Part shown: positions 33,081 through 47,049 of the stretch, in pieces
Position numbering within the stretch: position 1 is the first letter of the stretch
How the letters are laid out: the number at the start of each line of letters is the position of its first letter
Assembly: GCF_001411555.2 (NCBI RefSeq)
Contig: NC_049905.1
Coordinates: 17,152,891 to 17,216,890 of the forward strand
Reading direction: 5' to 3'
From: Juglans regia
Lineage: Eukaryota; Streptophyta; Magnoliopsida; Fagales; Juglandaceae
DNA: 64,000 nucleotides
The notes under the pieces: generated by a model
The model's input: only the letters and a program-made list of their open reading frames with translations
Database searches by the model: none
What the model was told of the DNA's origin: nothing
Position numbers and translations under genes: made by a program

Positions 33081-33100
33081 TCTTTCATCCGCTAGATTAC

Positions 33101-34261
33101 TTTCTCAGCATGGAGGGGCAATCTATCTATCTTATCATATATATATACATCCAAGATAGAATATGTTATAACTCTTTACATTTTGGAACTGAATAAGCCC
33201 AAACTTTTTTTTTTTTGGCTGAATATGTCCAAACTCTTCAAAACTTTGTCTTTCTGTTGGAAGAAAAACTAATGCATTTGAGATTCCATGTGTTTGGTAA
33301 GTTTTGATTCTGACCTGTGGCCCCAATGTTAGTTGAGATTACATGGGGACCAAATAATTTTGACTTGTGCATGAGAATCCCCAAGGTGGAAATTAGTATT
33401 GTCTCCTTGTTTATCTTTGCTTATATAATTTGCACATTATCTACCATACTAATGTCACATTTATCAATGGTTCAACCAATTCTCCCACATGTAACCCATA
33501 TATACAACAGAGACCCAAAGAAAACAAAATACTGCATCTGATCATTAAGAAGAGTGCAAGGAAATCGTGCATGCAAGAAAGAAAACTGCATCTCCTTAGA
33601 ACAAAAGAAAACGAGAAATTTGATCAACTGAATATATCCCACAAGAAATAGGATTTGATTACTTGAGGGGAAGCAAAGTTCCAATTAGCAAGTTCATTTT
33701 CTCCCTAAGAATGCGTCGATTCTTCAAACATAGCTGCGGCTAGGCAATCAAATACTACTAGATTAGATCCCAAATAAGTTAAACAGCCTAATGAACACTT
33801 GACAAGGCTGCTTCCCCGCACGCGCGCGCACACAATAAGAATAAGTTCGAAAATAAATAACAGCAGCATTTCAATTTGTTGCAATGTACACTATTCTGAA
33901 ACTCGATTTACCTGCTGTGACGTTTCTGCCAAGTACCAACACAAGTTTCTTTGATAAGTAAGATACTTGGACCTTTCTGGACCAAAGCTGAGAACAAGAA
34001 AATGTCATTTCTATGAGCAAGAATCCAGGGGAAGTAGAGCCATATACCCTGCCCTGGATGACGATGAATTGAAAAAACTTTGGTACTGGAAAGGAACAAC
34101 GATTTTTTTTTTTAATGATTTGAGATTCATACAGAAGAACAAACTTAATTACAATTTCTATCTACTTCCTTCACCTAGACTAGTCTTGGTCTTCATCTGA
34201 AATTTGGGTCTAGAATCATACTCTAATGGGGATGGAATGGAAAGGGATGAGCCGATTCTTG
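33101..34261. other. 3' flank of the large gene; no further gene
   Basis: Contains the probable 3' UTR of the gene ending at 34262 (toward about 34100). Also present are a T-run (33206-33215) and a 'cgcgcgcgcacaca' run at 33819. The region is AT-rich and short ORFs here have no recognisable product. Confidence 0.5.
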
Positions 34262-37200
34262 TCAGATAAGCATCTTCAAGTCGGAGAGATCATCCATCGG
34301 TATTTCAAGACCTATGGAATCATGGTCTTGCAAGCCATCTTCATCAAAGTCCAACCAGGAACTGAAATCTTGATGTCCATCTACACCTAGTACTTCCATC
34401 GAGTCTAATTCATTAGGTTGCAAGTTTAAGGGAACGGGTTCATCTGCCTCTTTAGATGATTCCCGAGTAGCATTAGTTGGCAAGAATGACCCTGCTTCTC
34501 TGCTCACTTTGTTACCAACTAAAGCCACTGGTTGACTAGATCCACGAACTGGTGGACAAGCAGCTTCTACTAATAAATGATTATTCTTTTGCTTGGGCTT
34601 TGCTTTTGTTTTACGTTCACTACCGAAGCTGCCCAATGATGAATGACCAACTCCAGAAACGGAGTTGCCTCTTAAAGTATCTCCTTTCTGATCCCCCTCT
34701 CTCTCACTTCTCTTTCCTTTTAATCCACCATGAACAGTGCTGTCAAGAGCTGATGTCACCCTCGAGGAAGCACTTCCCACAACATCATCAATCAGCATTT
34801 CCCTCTTCTTTCCCTTAATGAACACAGAGCTATGCTTGGAGGAGGCTTGCTCGGAAGATTGAATGAGACTCTGGGGAGCATCTGAAGAACCTCTGTCAAT
34901 ATTATCACTAAGGGAATCATATCTCTCAGAAGCACTAGAAACAGCACCTGTGGCAGCAGACAGAAACCCAAGTTTCATTTAAACTAACATGAATAAACCA
35001 AAAAATTGCTGAAACTACAGTTGAGAGGGTTTTCTTAAGAGGCAAAAAAGTTGCTCAAAATGAAAGAGAAAAGTCAAAGCAAGCAACACTCCCCAAGCCC
35101 GAGATTATAAATATACACCTACAATAAAAGATGACAAGGAATCATAAAAAGCCCTTGCAAAGAATTAACTTGACATATTGACATACCCAATCCCCTGGCT
35201 TCGGCTTGGTGGGAAGCTTCATTGCATGTATTACTGGCTGTTCCTGAGCCAACACAGTCAATTGATTTTGCATCATTATTGCCTGGAGGTACAGAATATA
35301 TTACATCCTGCAGTGCACGCTCACTAAAGCAACTGGTTCCGGTGTGTTCAAATTTTCGACATCTAACGAGGGTGCGCTTGATTAAAGCTAATGCAACTTG
35401 TTTTGAAACCTTACGGACTGCACTTTTTGTAGCACAACTCCCACGGCAAGCCTGGAAAAGATCAATTTCACAGAACTAATGGTTCATGATTTCATTAATT
35501 GCCCCTGATCTGACCAGAATAATCACCTACTATCTATAACATAATTTTTGAAACATGAGCTTTACCCATGTTTCTTTTTTGATAGGTGCATGAAGCTTTA
35601 CTGATATTGGGCACCTAAGCATATTCTCTCACAATTTTAGAATTTGAACTTAGGTTTCATGTGTAATAGTTTTAATTTTTTTATAAGTTTTTTTTTAAAG
35701 TGTAATAGTTTTATTATCGGCCAATTTTACTCTATTTACCCAAAAAACCCACATGTTCTCTATTAAATCCAAAAAAAACGGATGTTTAAGTTCTCTGTCC
35801 AATAAAAAAAGACTCTCCAGTTCTCTATCCAATCCAAGAATAATATTCTTTAAATCTAGAGTATAGGAACTAACTTGTTCAAAATGCAAATCACAAGGAC
35901 TATTTTAATCTCTAACCCTTTTATTTATGGTATAATAATTCAAGTTATTTAACTTAAGTTACATGTAATAATTTTCAATTAATAAATATACTTATTCTTT
36001 TGCATCACACAGGTGTACATCACGCATATATGATCAAAGATTACAATCTGAGATGTCAATACTAAGTATGTTAATCTTTAATGTTTAACACCAAAACAAA
36101 TATCTCCAAATCCATCCAAGATAAATCAATCAATTTGGACTTAGCATGATAGATCACATTGCCAACCAATTTATTAATAAATGGATTTAATATGAGAGGC
36201 AGTTTGAGAGGGCTAAATAATTACTAGTACCTAGTAATCAAAATTGCAGAAGTGACAATATTCATATTACTCTATTTCTAGCTCTTAAACCCGAGTTGAA
36301 TTCACATGAACCTCAAATTGAACACATCTGCCACGTTGCTATTTTCTTGACACACAATTTGGGTTTGGAGTGAAAGCAATAACAACTGTTTAAAACTAAC
36401 AAATAAAAACTACAACAAACAAAAAGAATTAAATGGACCACCATGCCCATCCCATGAAGTGGGAGCGCACTTCATGCCTCCATGAGGCACTAAAGAAAAG
36501 ATTACAATTCTCACAGTGAATGACAACAACCATATGTTCCACCACACAAGAAAACATCAAATGCCAAATCAACCTCTGGGTCAGGGGGCAATACTAACGG
36601 TATGTTTGGTGAAGAGAAATTAAAAAAACGTGATTTTTTTGGGTGTATTGTTTATTGGAATTTTGTGAAAATAGATAAGGAAATTTGAATAAAAGTTTCT
36701 TTTGAAATATGTTTTGATTGGGTTTGTGAAAGTGGATAGGTAGAGTTTAAAATTTATTTCATATTTGTATAAAGAAATTTCTTTGAGGAGGTTTTTGTAA
36801 AAGTTGTTTTGGTTTTTGTGTATTTACTTTTCACTGAACTCTGGAGAGATGATTAGATGAAAAGTTAAAATCGATTTTCCTTTATTGAAAAATGTTTGGA
36901 TTGAAGTTAAAAAAATTTCACCAGTTAACCAAACAAGGCCCAAATGTCTATATGTCAGGACTCAATAATTCATAGCTGAGGAGCTTAAAATTTTCAGTAA
37001 AAAAAATGATGATAATGTCTAAAGGGACAGAACTCATTACCAATCGTTTTCGGTATGCCATCTCAATGAGTTGGTCGATTGCAACTTCCTCCATATTCCT
37101 GTGAATAAAAGATATTACTTAAGTCACCAGCTCTGAGAGAAACGCAGGAGCAATGGCAATTGATCAGGGAGGGGTCACGGGTATCTCACCATAGTGACCA

Positions 37201-40200
37201 AAAAATAAGTTTAATATCCATTTAACATCCAAAACACACTGAATCTTACCGTCTTTTGACATCTCCCCCCTTCTGAATGGCTTCATCAATTTGCACCAAG
37301 TTTTTCATCTTTCTCCCAATCTACCATTCAGTCAAGAGCATTAAAAATATTAGATAGAGGAGGCCAGAAGGATTTAGAAATTGAATAAAAATCAATTAAA
37401 TCAAGATAGAAACTGAAAAATATAGATAATACAGAAACTTCAAAACATTATTCTAAAATATACAATCTAATTTGTGGTTAAATGCTTATAATGCAATATC
37501 TTGAAGAAGCAAAAAAGTTCAAGCAGGGAAACCTGTTGATACAGTCCTTCCTTAAGTTCCATAATGTCCTGATTAATCACTTCTCCCTCTGCCAGATTAG
37601 GCTGCAATCAAGGCAAAAGAACCACCCACATAGAAAGAAATAAACATAAGGAATAAATCATATATGACATCAGCAAATCAATTTCTGCCATGAAATTAAT
37701 TGAGAGAATTTTTAAAATGTAGTGACACAAATTTCTTCCATGACACTTCCAAAATGAATTAATTCAAGATATAAAAAACCTACCAATGTCTCCGGATATA
37801 AGCCAATGCTCTGCAGTTCCAACAGTAGCTTGTCATCCAGAGACAACCGCTGATATTGGCAGTTAGAAGACAGGCTGCCAGCATTTAACTCCCCAGGTTG
37901 GAGCTGACCAAAATCATTTGAACATATTTCACTGGTATGTCCCAGATCAGAATGTGAAAAGTCATCATTGCCCCGCCACTGTTCAATACTATGGAAGGAA
38001 CTGGACGTGCTTGGGTTCCTGAATGAATTAGATGTGACACTCTTATCACAAGGGAGTCGGTCTAACAAGTAATTCCTCTGAGTCTGAGAATCCACTTTTG
38101 ACTCAGCCTCAGATTCCATTCTGTCACAATCTTTGGGTTCAATATCAACCTGGTTACATGAACCACAATGAGAATCATCACTAGCATACTGCAGAGACAA
38201 AGTTTTCCCCTCATTTTGGTGGTAAAATTCTTCACTTTCATCTTCTTCTATCAAAGCCGAAAGAACTCTTTGGTACAATGGAGTAACCCTTTCCCACTTT
38301 CTTGAGTCAAATCTTCCGTGTATAGAATCAGTCTCAGCTGATTCTTGATGGGAGTGGCTTCTTTGTCTTATTATACCGGAACAATCACTGGCTTCTTTAA
38401 AAACACCAACACCCTGTGAGAATGGGAGAAAATGGAAATCCATCAAATTTCTCCAAAAAATTTGTCTCCATTACTTTGTTTTAGGTCGATTGAAACTTCA
38501 AATCAAAACCTTTTATTTACAAGTGAAACTCGAAATCAACATAAATTTAATATTACCAAGATGTTCAATAGCTATAAAGCCTTTCTATTTTAGGCAAGAT
38601 GAAAACGATAAAATGAGAGTTTTTTCGACATGTAAAACTATAAAATGAATGTTCAAGAAATTAATGCTAATTTCGTACCAAGATATTATCATATACAACA
38701 CCAAACATCTGAGACAAATTCTCATCAGGCTCCTCTGCAAAACTTAGCTGACACAATATCAACAGATGAAAGAAAATGTAAGTCTCAGTCCTTCAGCTAT
38801 TTACAAACTCTAAAGTTCATCCAAGGGTCACAGTAACTACCTGTTGCTTCAAGTAGGACAAATCCTCTGAGCTGACAGAAGAAAATATAGATTCCATTTC
38901 ATTCCAAAATGGCCCGGAACATGCAAGACCTATAGAAAAAGGATAGTATTTGTGAGAAGCACAAATAATATAGAAGTAAAGCTTTCTGGAAAATACCTAG
39001 AATTAGGAAATATAATTAAATACATAAATTCGAGCCATACTGCTAGCATTACAAGCAGCATTTGCAGCAGCAAATAGTTCTTCACGATCGTCATCAGATT
39101 CACCTGCAAAATTATAATACCAAAAAATAGCAATATGTATAATTTTACTTATCAAAATATGGTTTTTTGCGAAAGTAGTATTCTACATATTTGATCATCC
39201 ATCAAAGATAATTAAATGAAAGGCTTTCATAAAATTCTTGTAGAATCAAGGATGAAGTTTTAGCTGTGATGATTTTTTTTTTTGGCTGAATAATTAGGGT
39301 AGGAGTCAACCAAAGGTGGCTATTTGGGAGTGAACACAATAGCACCCTACCTGCTGAGAACCGGACAGGAGGGGCCTAGACAGCGGGAAGCCACAAGCAC
39401 TCCCTCAAGTCGGGTTTGAGCCATAACTTAGGACCCAGCCTCACTAGGAAATCCAATGAATCCTTAGGCTGCTAATACTTTTTTTCATCATTGTAGCTAA
39501 TACTAATAGTCTAAGGTGAATTCATATTTGGATTCGAACCTCAGACCTAGTACATGCAAAACCACTTGGGAGTAATTCAAGGACTATTGAGCCACCACCC
39601 TAAGTGGTTTTAGCTGTGATGATTTACTTCATAGGTGAGGTCCGGTCCCTTTCTTGTACAAAAGGAAATAAAGAAATAATTAAACATTGAATTAGTAATC
39701 CGTTTAAGAAATCAAATTCAAATGGATTCGGGAAAAAAAGGAGAGAACAATATAGTCAAAACACAAGCCCAAAAATCCATGACTAGTAACAAGAAGGAAG
39801 GAAAAAAGAGAAAAATAAAAGAGGTTTCTCTTAGAAGACATTGAAATATATGTAACAAAAATGCCAGCAAGAAAGCTTCTCCCAATCGAATTACATTGAA
39901 ATGCAATGACGACAGTCACATGACGATGTGAAGTACATCAAAGATGGGCAAAAGGATATATTTAGTTATGATCTTGCCTCCAAACTTCAATATTTGTGAT
40001 GTCTCAAGAAAACACTTCCAAATATCAGAAAATGTCTTCAATAGTTTTTGATCCTATAAAAATCTGAAATACTAACTTTTGCAGATGAATGAATGAATGA
40101 AGATTCATGATCTAATTCAATGTTACCTGTTACATTCGAAGAACCATTGTTTATTATTGGCCCAACACGAATTGAAGCCTTCCGGTCTTTCAACTTCTTT

Positions 40201-43200
40201 GAGGGTGGACGACCTGATTTACTGAAATCCAAGAAAACATTCGTTGAATCAACAATGAGATTTCTCACAAACTAAATAGAATATTCATTTTCTGTAAGTA
40301 ACTAAATAGACAGTTCACATCCCTAATCTTTATTGCACAGAAGCGGAAAAAAGTAGTGTAAACCTTCTATTCTTTTCAGAACTAGGCCTCATGGTTTGCG
40401 GTGGCTTTGTCATTGATAGATTATCCAACTTCTCCCCGGATGGAGGAATTTCTGGCTTTATTAAGGATGAACCCCTTCCACTCCTTCCTTGTCTCTGAAC
40501 ACCTTCTCCAGTTTCATTACCTGGCATTTTATTTTTTTTTCTGGGCAACACAAATGTGCCAGCTTTATGACTTGCAACCAAAGGGGCATTACCATTATCT
40601 ATCCCTTTCTCTCTCAATTTGGTTTCGCCAACACCTGATTCTTCACTTTCAGAAAGCCCAAATGGAGATGAAACATTCTCAGGTTCCCTCTTAACTTTTG
40701 GGGTATTTTTATCTACACTGCCAGCCAAGAGTGATGCATTGGTCCCAAGAGACGAAGTTTTTGCACTAAAATCAGTACTTGTAAGGCTTTGAGATGAAAT
40801 CTGAGCTTCAGCATGGTTTGAGACGGGAGAAACTAAGTTTGCTCTCCTCGTGCGTGAGTTTTTATGTGGTCTCTGACCAACCCACTGGGCCATAGGATGT
40901 ATTGATGAACCACTGGATATTGTACGCCTTTGGTTATTTGTCACGCGCACAAGTGGAACTTTATGTAAACCTGTACTCTGTTCCCAGCCTTGAATAGCTC
41001 CGGTTGAATGGTAAACATTAGGAGATGAGTCTAGCCCCATCACTGAACCAGTTCGCGGTGCCCGAGAAACCTTCCCTTTTACCATTGTATTAGGATGGCC
41101 TGCTGGAATATCCTCCTGAATATTTGACCTAATATATAAAGCCACAAACATAAAAAACATCATAACCACCACAAAATGAAAAGCATGAAATGTTAAAAAT
41201 GACAAGGCAATCGGATGCAGAACACGATGGCTTTCAATCATATTAAGTGATTCTGAGACTCCACTTGAGACTGTTAGAATGATAGTATTAATAAGAAAAT
41301 ACTTACTTATTGTTTCCTTTTGCTAAAAGTCTCTGTTCCAATACAACTGTACGGTCCCTTGGAAGTAGGGCATGTTCCAGCTCATTCCTGACTACTGCAC
41401 AAGCATCTGAACTAGAAGCCTCAAAAGAACCATCCACCTTGTTGATTCCACTAACTCCTGGGGAAGATTTCAATCTGCAATAGATGAAAAGCCTAAGAAC
41501 AGAACAGACTTGTTCATTTTTTTCTTCCAATTTCTGTTTCTTTTTCATTTGTAGATAATAATACATGGAACGATTTTGACTAACTGCAAAACAATGCCTG
41601 AACCAGCAAACCACAGAAAGATGACTACTAAGTAAATTGCAGTGGCAATATTCTTGGCATTTAACTGTGACTATCAACAAAAGAAAAGAGGGATCAAAAG
41701 CAACAACATTAGTTCGGGATATATAGGACATAGGGGTAAGCAACAATAGTAAGATTCATACCTGAGTGATCCAAAACTTGCCAGCTAAGTCACCTAAATA
41801 TCAGTAAGGTTGTTTCAAGTGCAGGATTGAATTTCATCTTTCAAAGATAACACAAAGGACACGGACAATTACTGTGGCTATATATTCTAGCAATATTATA
41901 AGACAAGACCCGACCAAGTTTTCTGCGCCAACTCCCCTTTTGGACTAGTAACTAACATGCACATCAAATGGATTTTGAAAACACGACTTTACCGCTGAAT
42001 GGCCAAGCTTCAAGAAAAATTAACCATCGTAAAGAAGACCAAATCAAGTAACAGTGATGAGAACAATGAACTCAAGCTAGTTGGCCAATTCATGCCATGT
42101 GAGATTCACGTCACATTAGCATTACTTGAATCTGTCACTGATTTTACAGTTCTGCAGAAATATTTCGAGAACAAAGAACAATATGTACAGTTCTATAACA
42201 AGAAAAACCCCTTGTACCAAAGGTTCTCTGAGCATCAAACAACTTAAGCATTTTCTTCCACAATCTACCAAATTATATCCAAGGAATCGAACTATATCCA
42301 AGGAAACAAACTATATCCAAGGAAACGAACTAAAACAACCAAAGAATAATAAAAAAAATGAAAAAAAAAAACATATTCAAATAAGATTTAGAAACAACAC
42401 GATTACAAAAAGCAGCTGATGAAAGTGAACAAGAAACCTCAGCACCAATAAATAAACAAAACAGAGAAATTTTTCCCAATATACACTTTAGTCACTTCCG
42501 AGCTATATCTGAATGAAGAGATAATCAATAACCAATTCTTTCTTATATATCTTCAATAAAATACCTGAAACCATGAGTGTCACAAGATTGCAATTTAGAA
42601 TCAGGATTCAGTTTTGGAAGTACAGCTCGTTTTGTGTCCCGCTCACCAGTCACTACTCTATTACCTACAGCTCCAACAGAACGTTTCTTCTTTACTTTTT
42701 TATCCAATCCTTCACCACCGGCAAGCAGTCGGCGAGTCTTTTCTTCAATCCGAACAGAAACCCCACTAACTGCCTGGAGCAGATCTCCATCCTTTTCTAT
42801 GACCATCTGCTGCCTTGAGGTTGCAGCAGGCCTACCATCTGCCTGGTTGTATTGACAAAACAGAACAGAATCTTAAAAAAAGGGAAAAAAAGCCTTCGAT
42901 TAATCCCTTCAGAAAGAATAGTCTAAATATATGAAATATTCGTAACTCCCATATTACTTACAGTAGAGGTTGAAAAAACAAAGGCTCCAATAATTTTAAA
43001 GAAAAAAAAAACTTATATTTCAACATGCAAAATCTCTCGTTGTGTTTTTGGGCACCCGATGCAAAATATCCTTGAAAATAAAAACTCCCTTGAAAATGAA
43101 AGAAGGAAGAAAGAATTTAATCTTCATTACTCAATTAATGGAGAGTATACTATGAAAACATACTTAATAGTTGACAGGTGAGCATAAATAGTCAAATACA

Positions 43201-46200
43201 AACCCGCTGATCATCTGCCACTGATGTACGAACACGCTTATTTATCCCAATACTCTTGGTTTTATCCTCCAATCTTTGACTCACAGAGTCATTAGAGTTT
43301 CGGTGAACTTGGCTTCCCATCTTTGCTAAGTTGACTCCACTGGACCTCTCACTTGATGAAAGATCACTGCGCTGTCGCTTCTTGGAGCTTAAGGCATCCC
43401 TATATTTGTCCAGTTTGAGAATGGATTCACGTAATAATTTTGCTCTATCCCTGGTAGACACCATCAGTCTTGTAAACAAACCACAGATATGATACATAGT
43501 ACTCATTAACTACCATTTAGCACACAAAAATCAAAAGTTACAGGAAATAATTTTCTGTTTTATATCTAAAAGCAACATACACATAAAAATGACTCTATCA
43601 TGTATGATTTTCATTATTGGCAATTAACCATTAATAGTGTACAAGACATAAACATATGGTTTTCTTAAAACCCGTTATATCTTTATTCAAGCCATTAGGA
43701 TTTTCCCTTACAATTTTTCATATGTTGGAGTCTTTTAGGTTCTAAATTTTTTACTCAGATCTACCACATACTAATGCATATTTGCATCTCACATGTTCTG
43801 TCCTTATTCCAAGTTTTCAACAACTTTGATGCATGAACTATGTATGTATGTATGTGTCTTGTCCCACACTTATTAACCATGCAAAACACAGAGGAATTGT
43901 GGGTGCTTTGATAAGTGAGATTTTATGTGATTTTTATTACTCTTCTATTTATGAAAAATGTCAGTTTTCCTTCAATTCTATTGATTTTATTTTATTTCTA
44001 TACATTTTTCTTTATTTTCTTGAATTTGAAGGAATGAGAAGATTTAGTGCGAATGGAGAGCATTTTGATACAAAAGAGGAGACTACGGATCCAGACCGAC
44101 AAGAGTCGACGAGATCTAAAGAGAGCCAAGGAGATTTAGGCGAGGAGACCCAATGGCGACCAGAATTGGCGACAGGAGTTAGGCGATAAGCGAAATGTTT
44201 TACCTCCTGGGCAAGAAGACTTGGCGACAAGGCTCCGGACGGTTAGATTGGACGACCAATCTAAACAACCAATTTAAAAGACCACCTAAACGATATCGTG
44301 GGAAACAACTAGCAAAGGCAAGCAATTTTACCGCTCGGTAGGTTGGCAAGAGGAGCTTTTCATCTCGGTCAGAAACCTTACATCTTGGCCATTGGGCGAG
44401 GAGACCATTTATACTCAGCGCACACGGCATCTGCCCAGTAGGACCCTTGTGAGTTCCACAATCAATCTGCTGACCACCAAATCCTCCTGAACTCCGCAAA
44501 TCAAGCCGTTTATTACTGAATCTTCCATTTTAGATAATTCTGTTATTCTTGGGATAATTTTCTTTTATGTTAATATTTATCTTTAAAAACTATTTTTCAG
44601 ATTTTTAGGCTAGATTGTAGTCACATTTATCTTGTTTTCGGATTAGAATTTTGACATCTATTTAATCCCGACTTGTAGGATGAATAGGGGGAAGTCTGAG
44701 TTTTACAGTCCAATAGTCCAGAGATTATTTTTTTAAATTTCTTTCAATGAGGCGGATCTGGATGGAGCCGCATGCTCAATCAACCGACTCTAACGAAGAA
44801 CACTAATTTTATTCCTTTTTTTTTTCAATTTCATTATGAGCTAATTTTATTTTCTAGAGTTTTGATGCAGTCTAGCATTGAACACACAATTTATATTCTG
44901 AATTTTTTTATTTTTAATATTTTCATGAATGAGTGTTTATTTCTTTTTTTTAATGCTTGCAATTTGTTAACTAATTATTGTTCACTCTTTTGAATCGCAA
45001 TGAGACAGATAGGTGTTTTGTGATTAGAGCTCTAGGATTAAGCACCATTAGTTGAGCGAAAGTAAAGATATTTTACGGCGATTAGTGTGATTTTTAAGAA
45101 AAATCCAAAGAACTTAATAAATATTCAATTAATTAAATTCACATAGAGATATGGAGTTATTAATTGGAGATATTTTTAGTATTGTTCGAGAGAAAATATT
45201 GAATAGTTAAGAGATTTTTATCATCAACTTGAGATAATTGGAATTATATAAGGAAGAATAAATTGTGTGGGATTCGCTAGATGAAATCAAACGCTCTAAA
45301 TCTATTCTTATTATCTTTGAAATCTTAATTTTAATACTTTTTTCTTCAGTTTAATTTAGATAATCTATTTTTTAAATTTCGGTTTTCCAAATAGTAATTA
45401 ATTTAGTAAATTTCAATACTCAATAGCATAATTAATCTTTGTGGGTTTGACATCTGTTTTCTTTAAAACACTTTACTACTTGTTACGATTCTGTGCATTT
45501 GTAGATATTTTAATGCCAAGTTTCTGAAAATCTTATTATATATAATCAGTAAGGGCCTTTACTTGTGATCATAATATTAAAGGGCACAGTAAACTGTACT
45601 TGTGAAAAAGGTTGAAATATCTGGCCAAAGAATGTGATAGCCCTGAAATTTTGTTTGTGTGTATTTGTATCGATTAATGCATCTATATATATCACCAAAG
45701 AACATATGGGAAATGGCAGAAATGTTTCATTTATGCCGTGGCATATGGGAAACTCCACGCATCATGACTCGTGAAACTTCTCTATTACATAACCAATAAC
45801 CGTCATTATCCCATTAATTTCAGAGTTTCAATTGACGCCTCAATGATGAGAAAACGTCATTTTGCTTCAGTCATGAGGCATAAATTCAGTTTTTTTTTTT
45901 TTCTAATAAAAGGCAGGCCATGTAGTTAAAAGCATAACACGAGAAAAGGACTTGCAAAAAAAAATACCTGGCCTTCTTAGAAGTATCTTGGACACTCTCT
46001 TTGAAGTGCTTTAACTCCTCTGTAGCCACTGGAGGTGGAGGTTTAGGGTGTGCAACTCCGAAGGAATGGTCCTCCAATGTACTCCCAAGAGGAACACCAA
46101 GAAGCCTTCTAAGCTCTCCTGAGCGTGTATATTTCTGACTGCCTAATATAATTGGGTCCAATGGTAAACATTGAGGCAAGGGTGGCATATCTGGTGATGG

Positions 46201-47049
46201 CGTTGCACTCCCCCGGATTAGATTAATCCCAGAATTAAACATTATGCATTTAATGCCCCTGGTACGACGTCCAAACCTTTACAGATAGATCCCAGACCCT
46301 AGTCCAAAATCAACTCAGATTTCTTACTTCCTTTACCATACATAGACGCATATGGGTAATAAAGAAGCCATTGACTAGCCTCCAAAGTGTTACCATAAAT
46401 GCACATCATAAAAGATGGACAACGCTTGGAGCATGAAAAATAAAGAAATCCAACTTGATTACGCATCATAAAACCATTTTCTTGGTTGAATTAGTTTTCA
46501 CATTCTGGAATACCTATCAAAGAAGTTTTCACATTCTGGAACAAAAATAATAGAAATTTTTTTAAAGCCAACTCCACCTCATTGCGCATCTTGTTCGTTT
46601 TTTCTCAAGCATGAACTTTGTTCCATCAGACCGCAATATCAATGCATTCTATGAGATTAAATTAAATCCACCTATTACAACCATAACCAGCTCTAAAAGC
46701 AGCAAGCAAAGTCACCACCAGCACCCTCATCATATAACTCTATCGTAAAAAAAATGAAAGAAACGAGAAAATGCATGTTTAAACATTAAACAGCAAACAA
46801 TCTGGACTTCTCTCCTCAGCTTTCCCAGAAACCAAACAGATAGAAAATGAATAAATAGATAGCTTTCAACAATACAAGTACATATATAAATACATACGCA
46901 TATGTATATGTAAAGAATTGGACAAATTCAAGGAGGTTCGTAACCCTAGGTGGAGGAAAGTAAAATTGAAATCGGGATCAGTTGGAATGAAAAATCAATC
47001 GAAATTAGATAAAAAGAATGAATCTGAGAGTGAAGAGTAGCGAAGTACC
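34262..47049 (-). CDS. plant-conserved nuclear-type protein of unknown function (At2g19390/At4g29790 family), complete
   Basis: Fifteen coding exons on minus: 46242-45968, 43450-43204, 42842-42565, 41474-41307, 41128-40364, 40221-40127, 39103-39041, 38929-38841, 38747-38679, 38413-37784, 37601-37533, 37320-37250, 37098-37041, 35451-35187, 34947-34262. They total 3828 nt, exactly 1276 codons, and every GT/AG border is in phase. A 5'-UTR exon ends near 47049. The product (1275 aa) starts MFNSGINLIRGSATPSPDMP. It has RDRAKLLRESILKLDKY, GFR/LKSSPGVSGINKVDG, a long Ser/Lys-rich middle (MAQWVGQRPHKNSRTRRANL), ACSGPFWNEMESIFSSVSSE, RKWERVTPLYQRVLSALIEE, LLLELQSIGLYPE, a helical stretch with QIDEAIQKGGDVKRRNMEEV, LIEMAYRKRL, ACRGSCATKSAV and an acidic C-terminus. 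No catalytic motif is seen; basic clusters suggest the nucleus. It looks intact. Two introns carry transposons. Confidence 0.9.
36590..36945. mobile_element. MITE-like insertion in intron 14
   Basis: Between the coding exons 37098-37041 and 35451-35187. The left end 'ggtatgtttggtgaagag' and the right end 'cagttaaccaaacaaggcc' share the inverted pair 'gtttggt'/'accaaac'. Both flanks are ordinary intron. No coding content. Confidence 0.5.
39257..39625 (-). mobile_element. tRNA-derived SINE in intron between coding exons 6 and 7, with 19-bp target duplication
   Basis: The 19-bp sequence GTTTTAGCTGTGATGATTT occurs perfectly at 39257-39275 and 39607-39625. Between them lies about 330 bp that reads on minus from a 5' end with box A-like TGGCTCAATAGT (39594-39583), box B GGTTCGAATCC (39540-39530), a unique body and a poly(A) tail seen as a T-run at 39276-39284. 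These are the marks of a tRNA-derived SINE inserted by LINE-type target-primed reverse transcription. Coding exon 7 (39103-39041) is downstream. Confidence 0.9.
42270..42330. repeat. 18-bp tandem repeat in intron 3
   Basis: Three copies of 'tatatccaaggaa(t/a)c(g/a)aac' in a row. Short and intronic. Confidence 0.7.
43900..45540. mobile_element. unclassified insertion in intron between coding exons 1 and 2
   Basis: This intron (45967-43451) is 2.5 kb, the longest of the gene. Its middle differs in composition: a G+C-richer block with repeated 'ggcga' (44060-44230, for example 'tggcgaccagaattggcgacaggagttaggcgat'), then long AT-rich stretches. It includes the motif 'cccgacttgtaggatgaatagggg' which I associate with untranslated parts of LTR elements in trees. 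I find no LTR pair, TIR or ORF. It is probably a solo LTR or non-autonomous element with borders I cannot place. Confidence 0.35.

Larger units (their letters stand above)
17037..33100 (-). mobile_element. L1-type LINE, 5'-complete or nearly so, split by a nested copia element
   Basis: The minus-strand order is ORF1 with DUF4283 and CCHC knuckle (33080 to about 31880), ORF2 endonuclease (31673 to about 30880), the start of the RT region (to 30395), then, after the nested insertion, RT from GLRQEDPLSP on (19217 to about 18660), zf-RVT (18121-17765), RNase H (17478-17155) and a poly(A) tail seen as a T-run at 17037-17053. This is the full L1-clade plan. The nested element covers 19219-30394. 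The RT N-terminal half is lost at the junction. No target-site duplication was found. Confidence 0.85.

Noticed and set aside
41760..41800. Possible extra exon of the large gene (32 nt with good AG and GT borders)
   Set aside because: In the required phase it starts with a stop (TGA), while the neighbouring exons join in phase without it.
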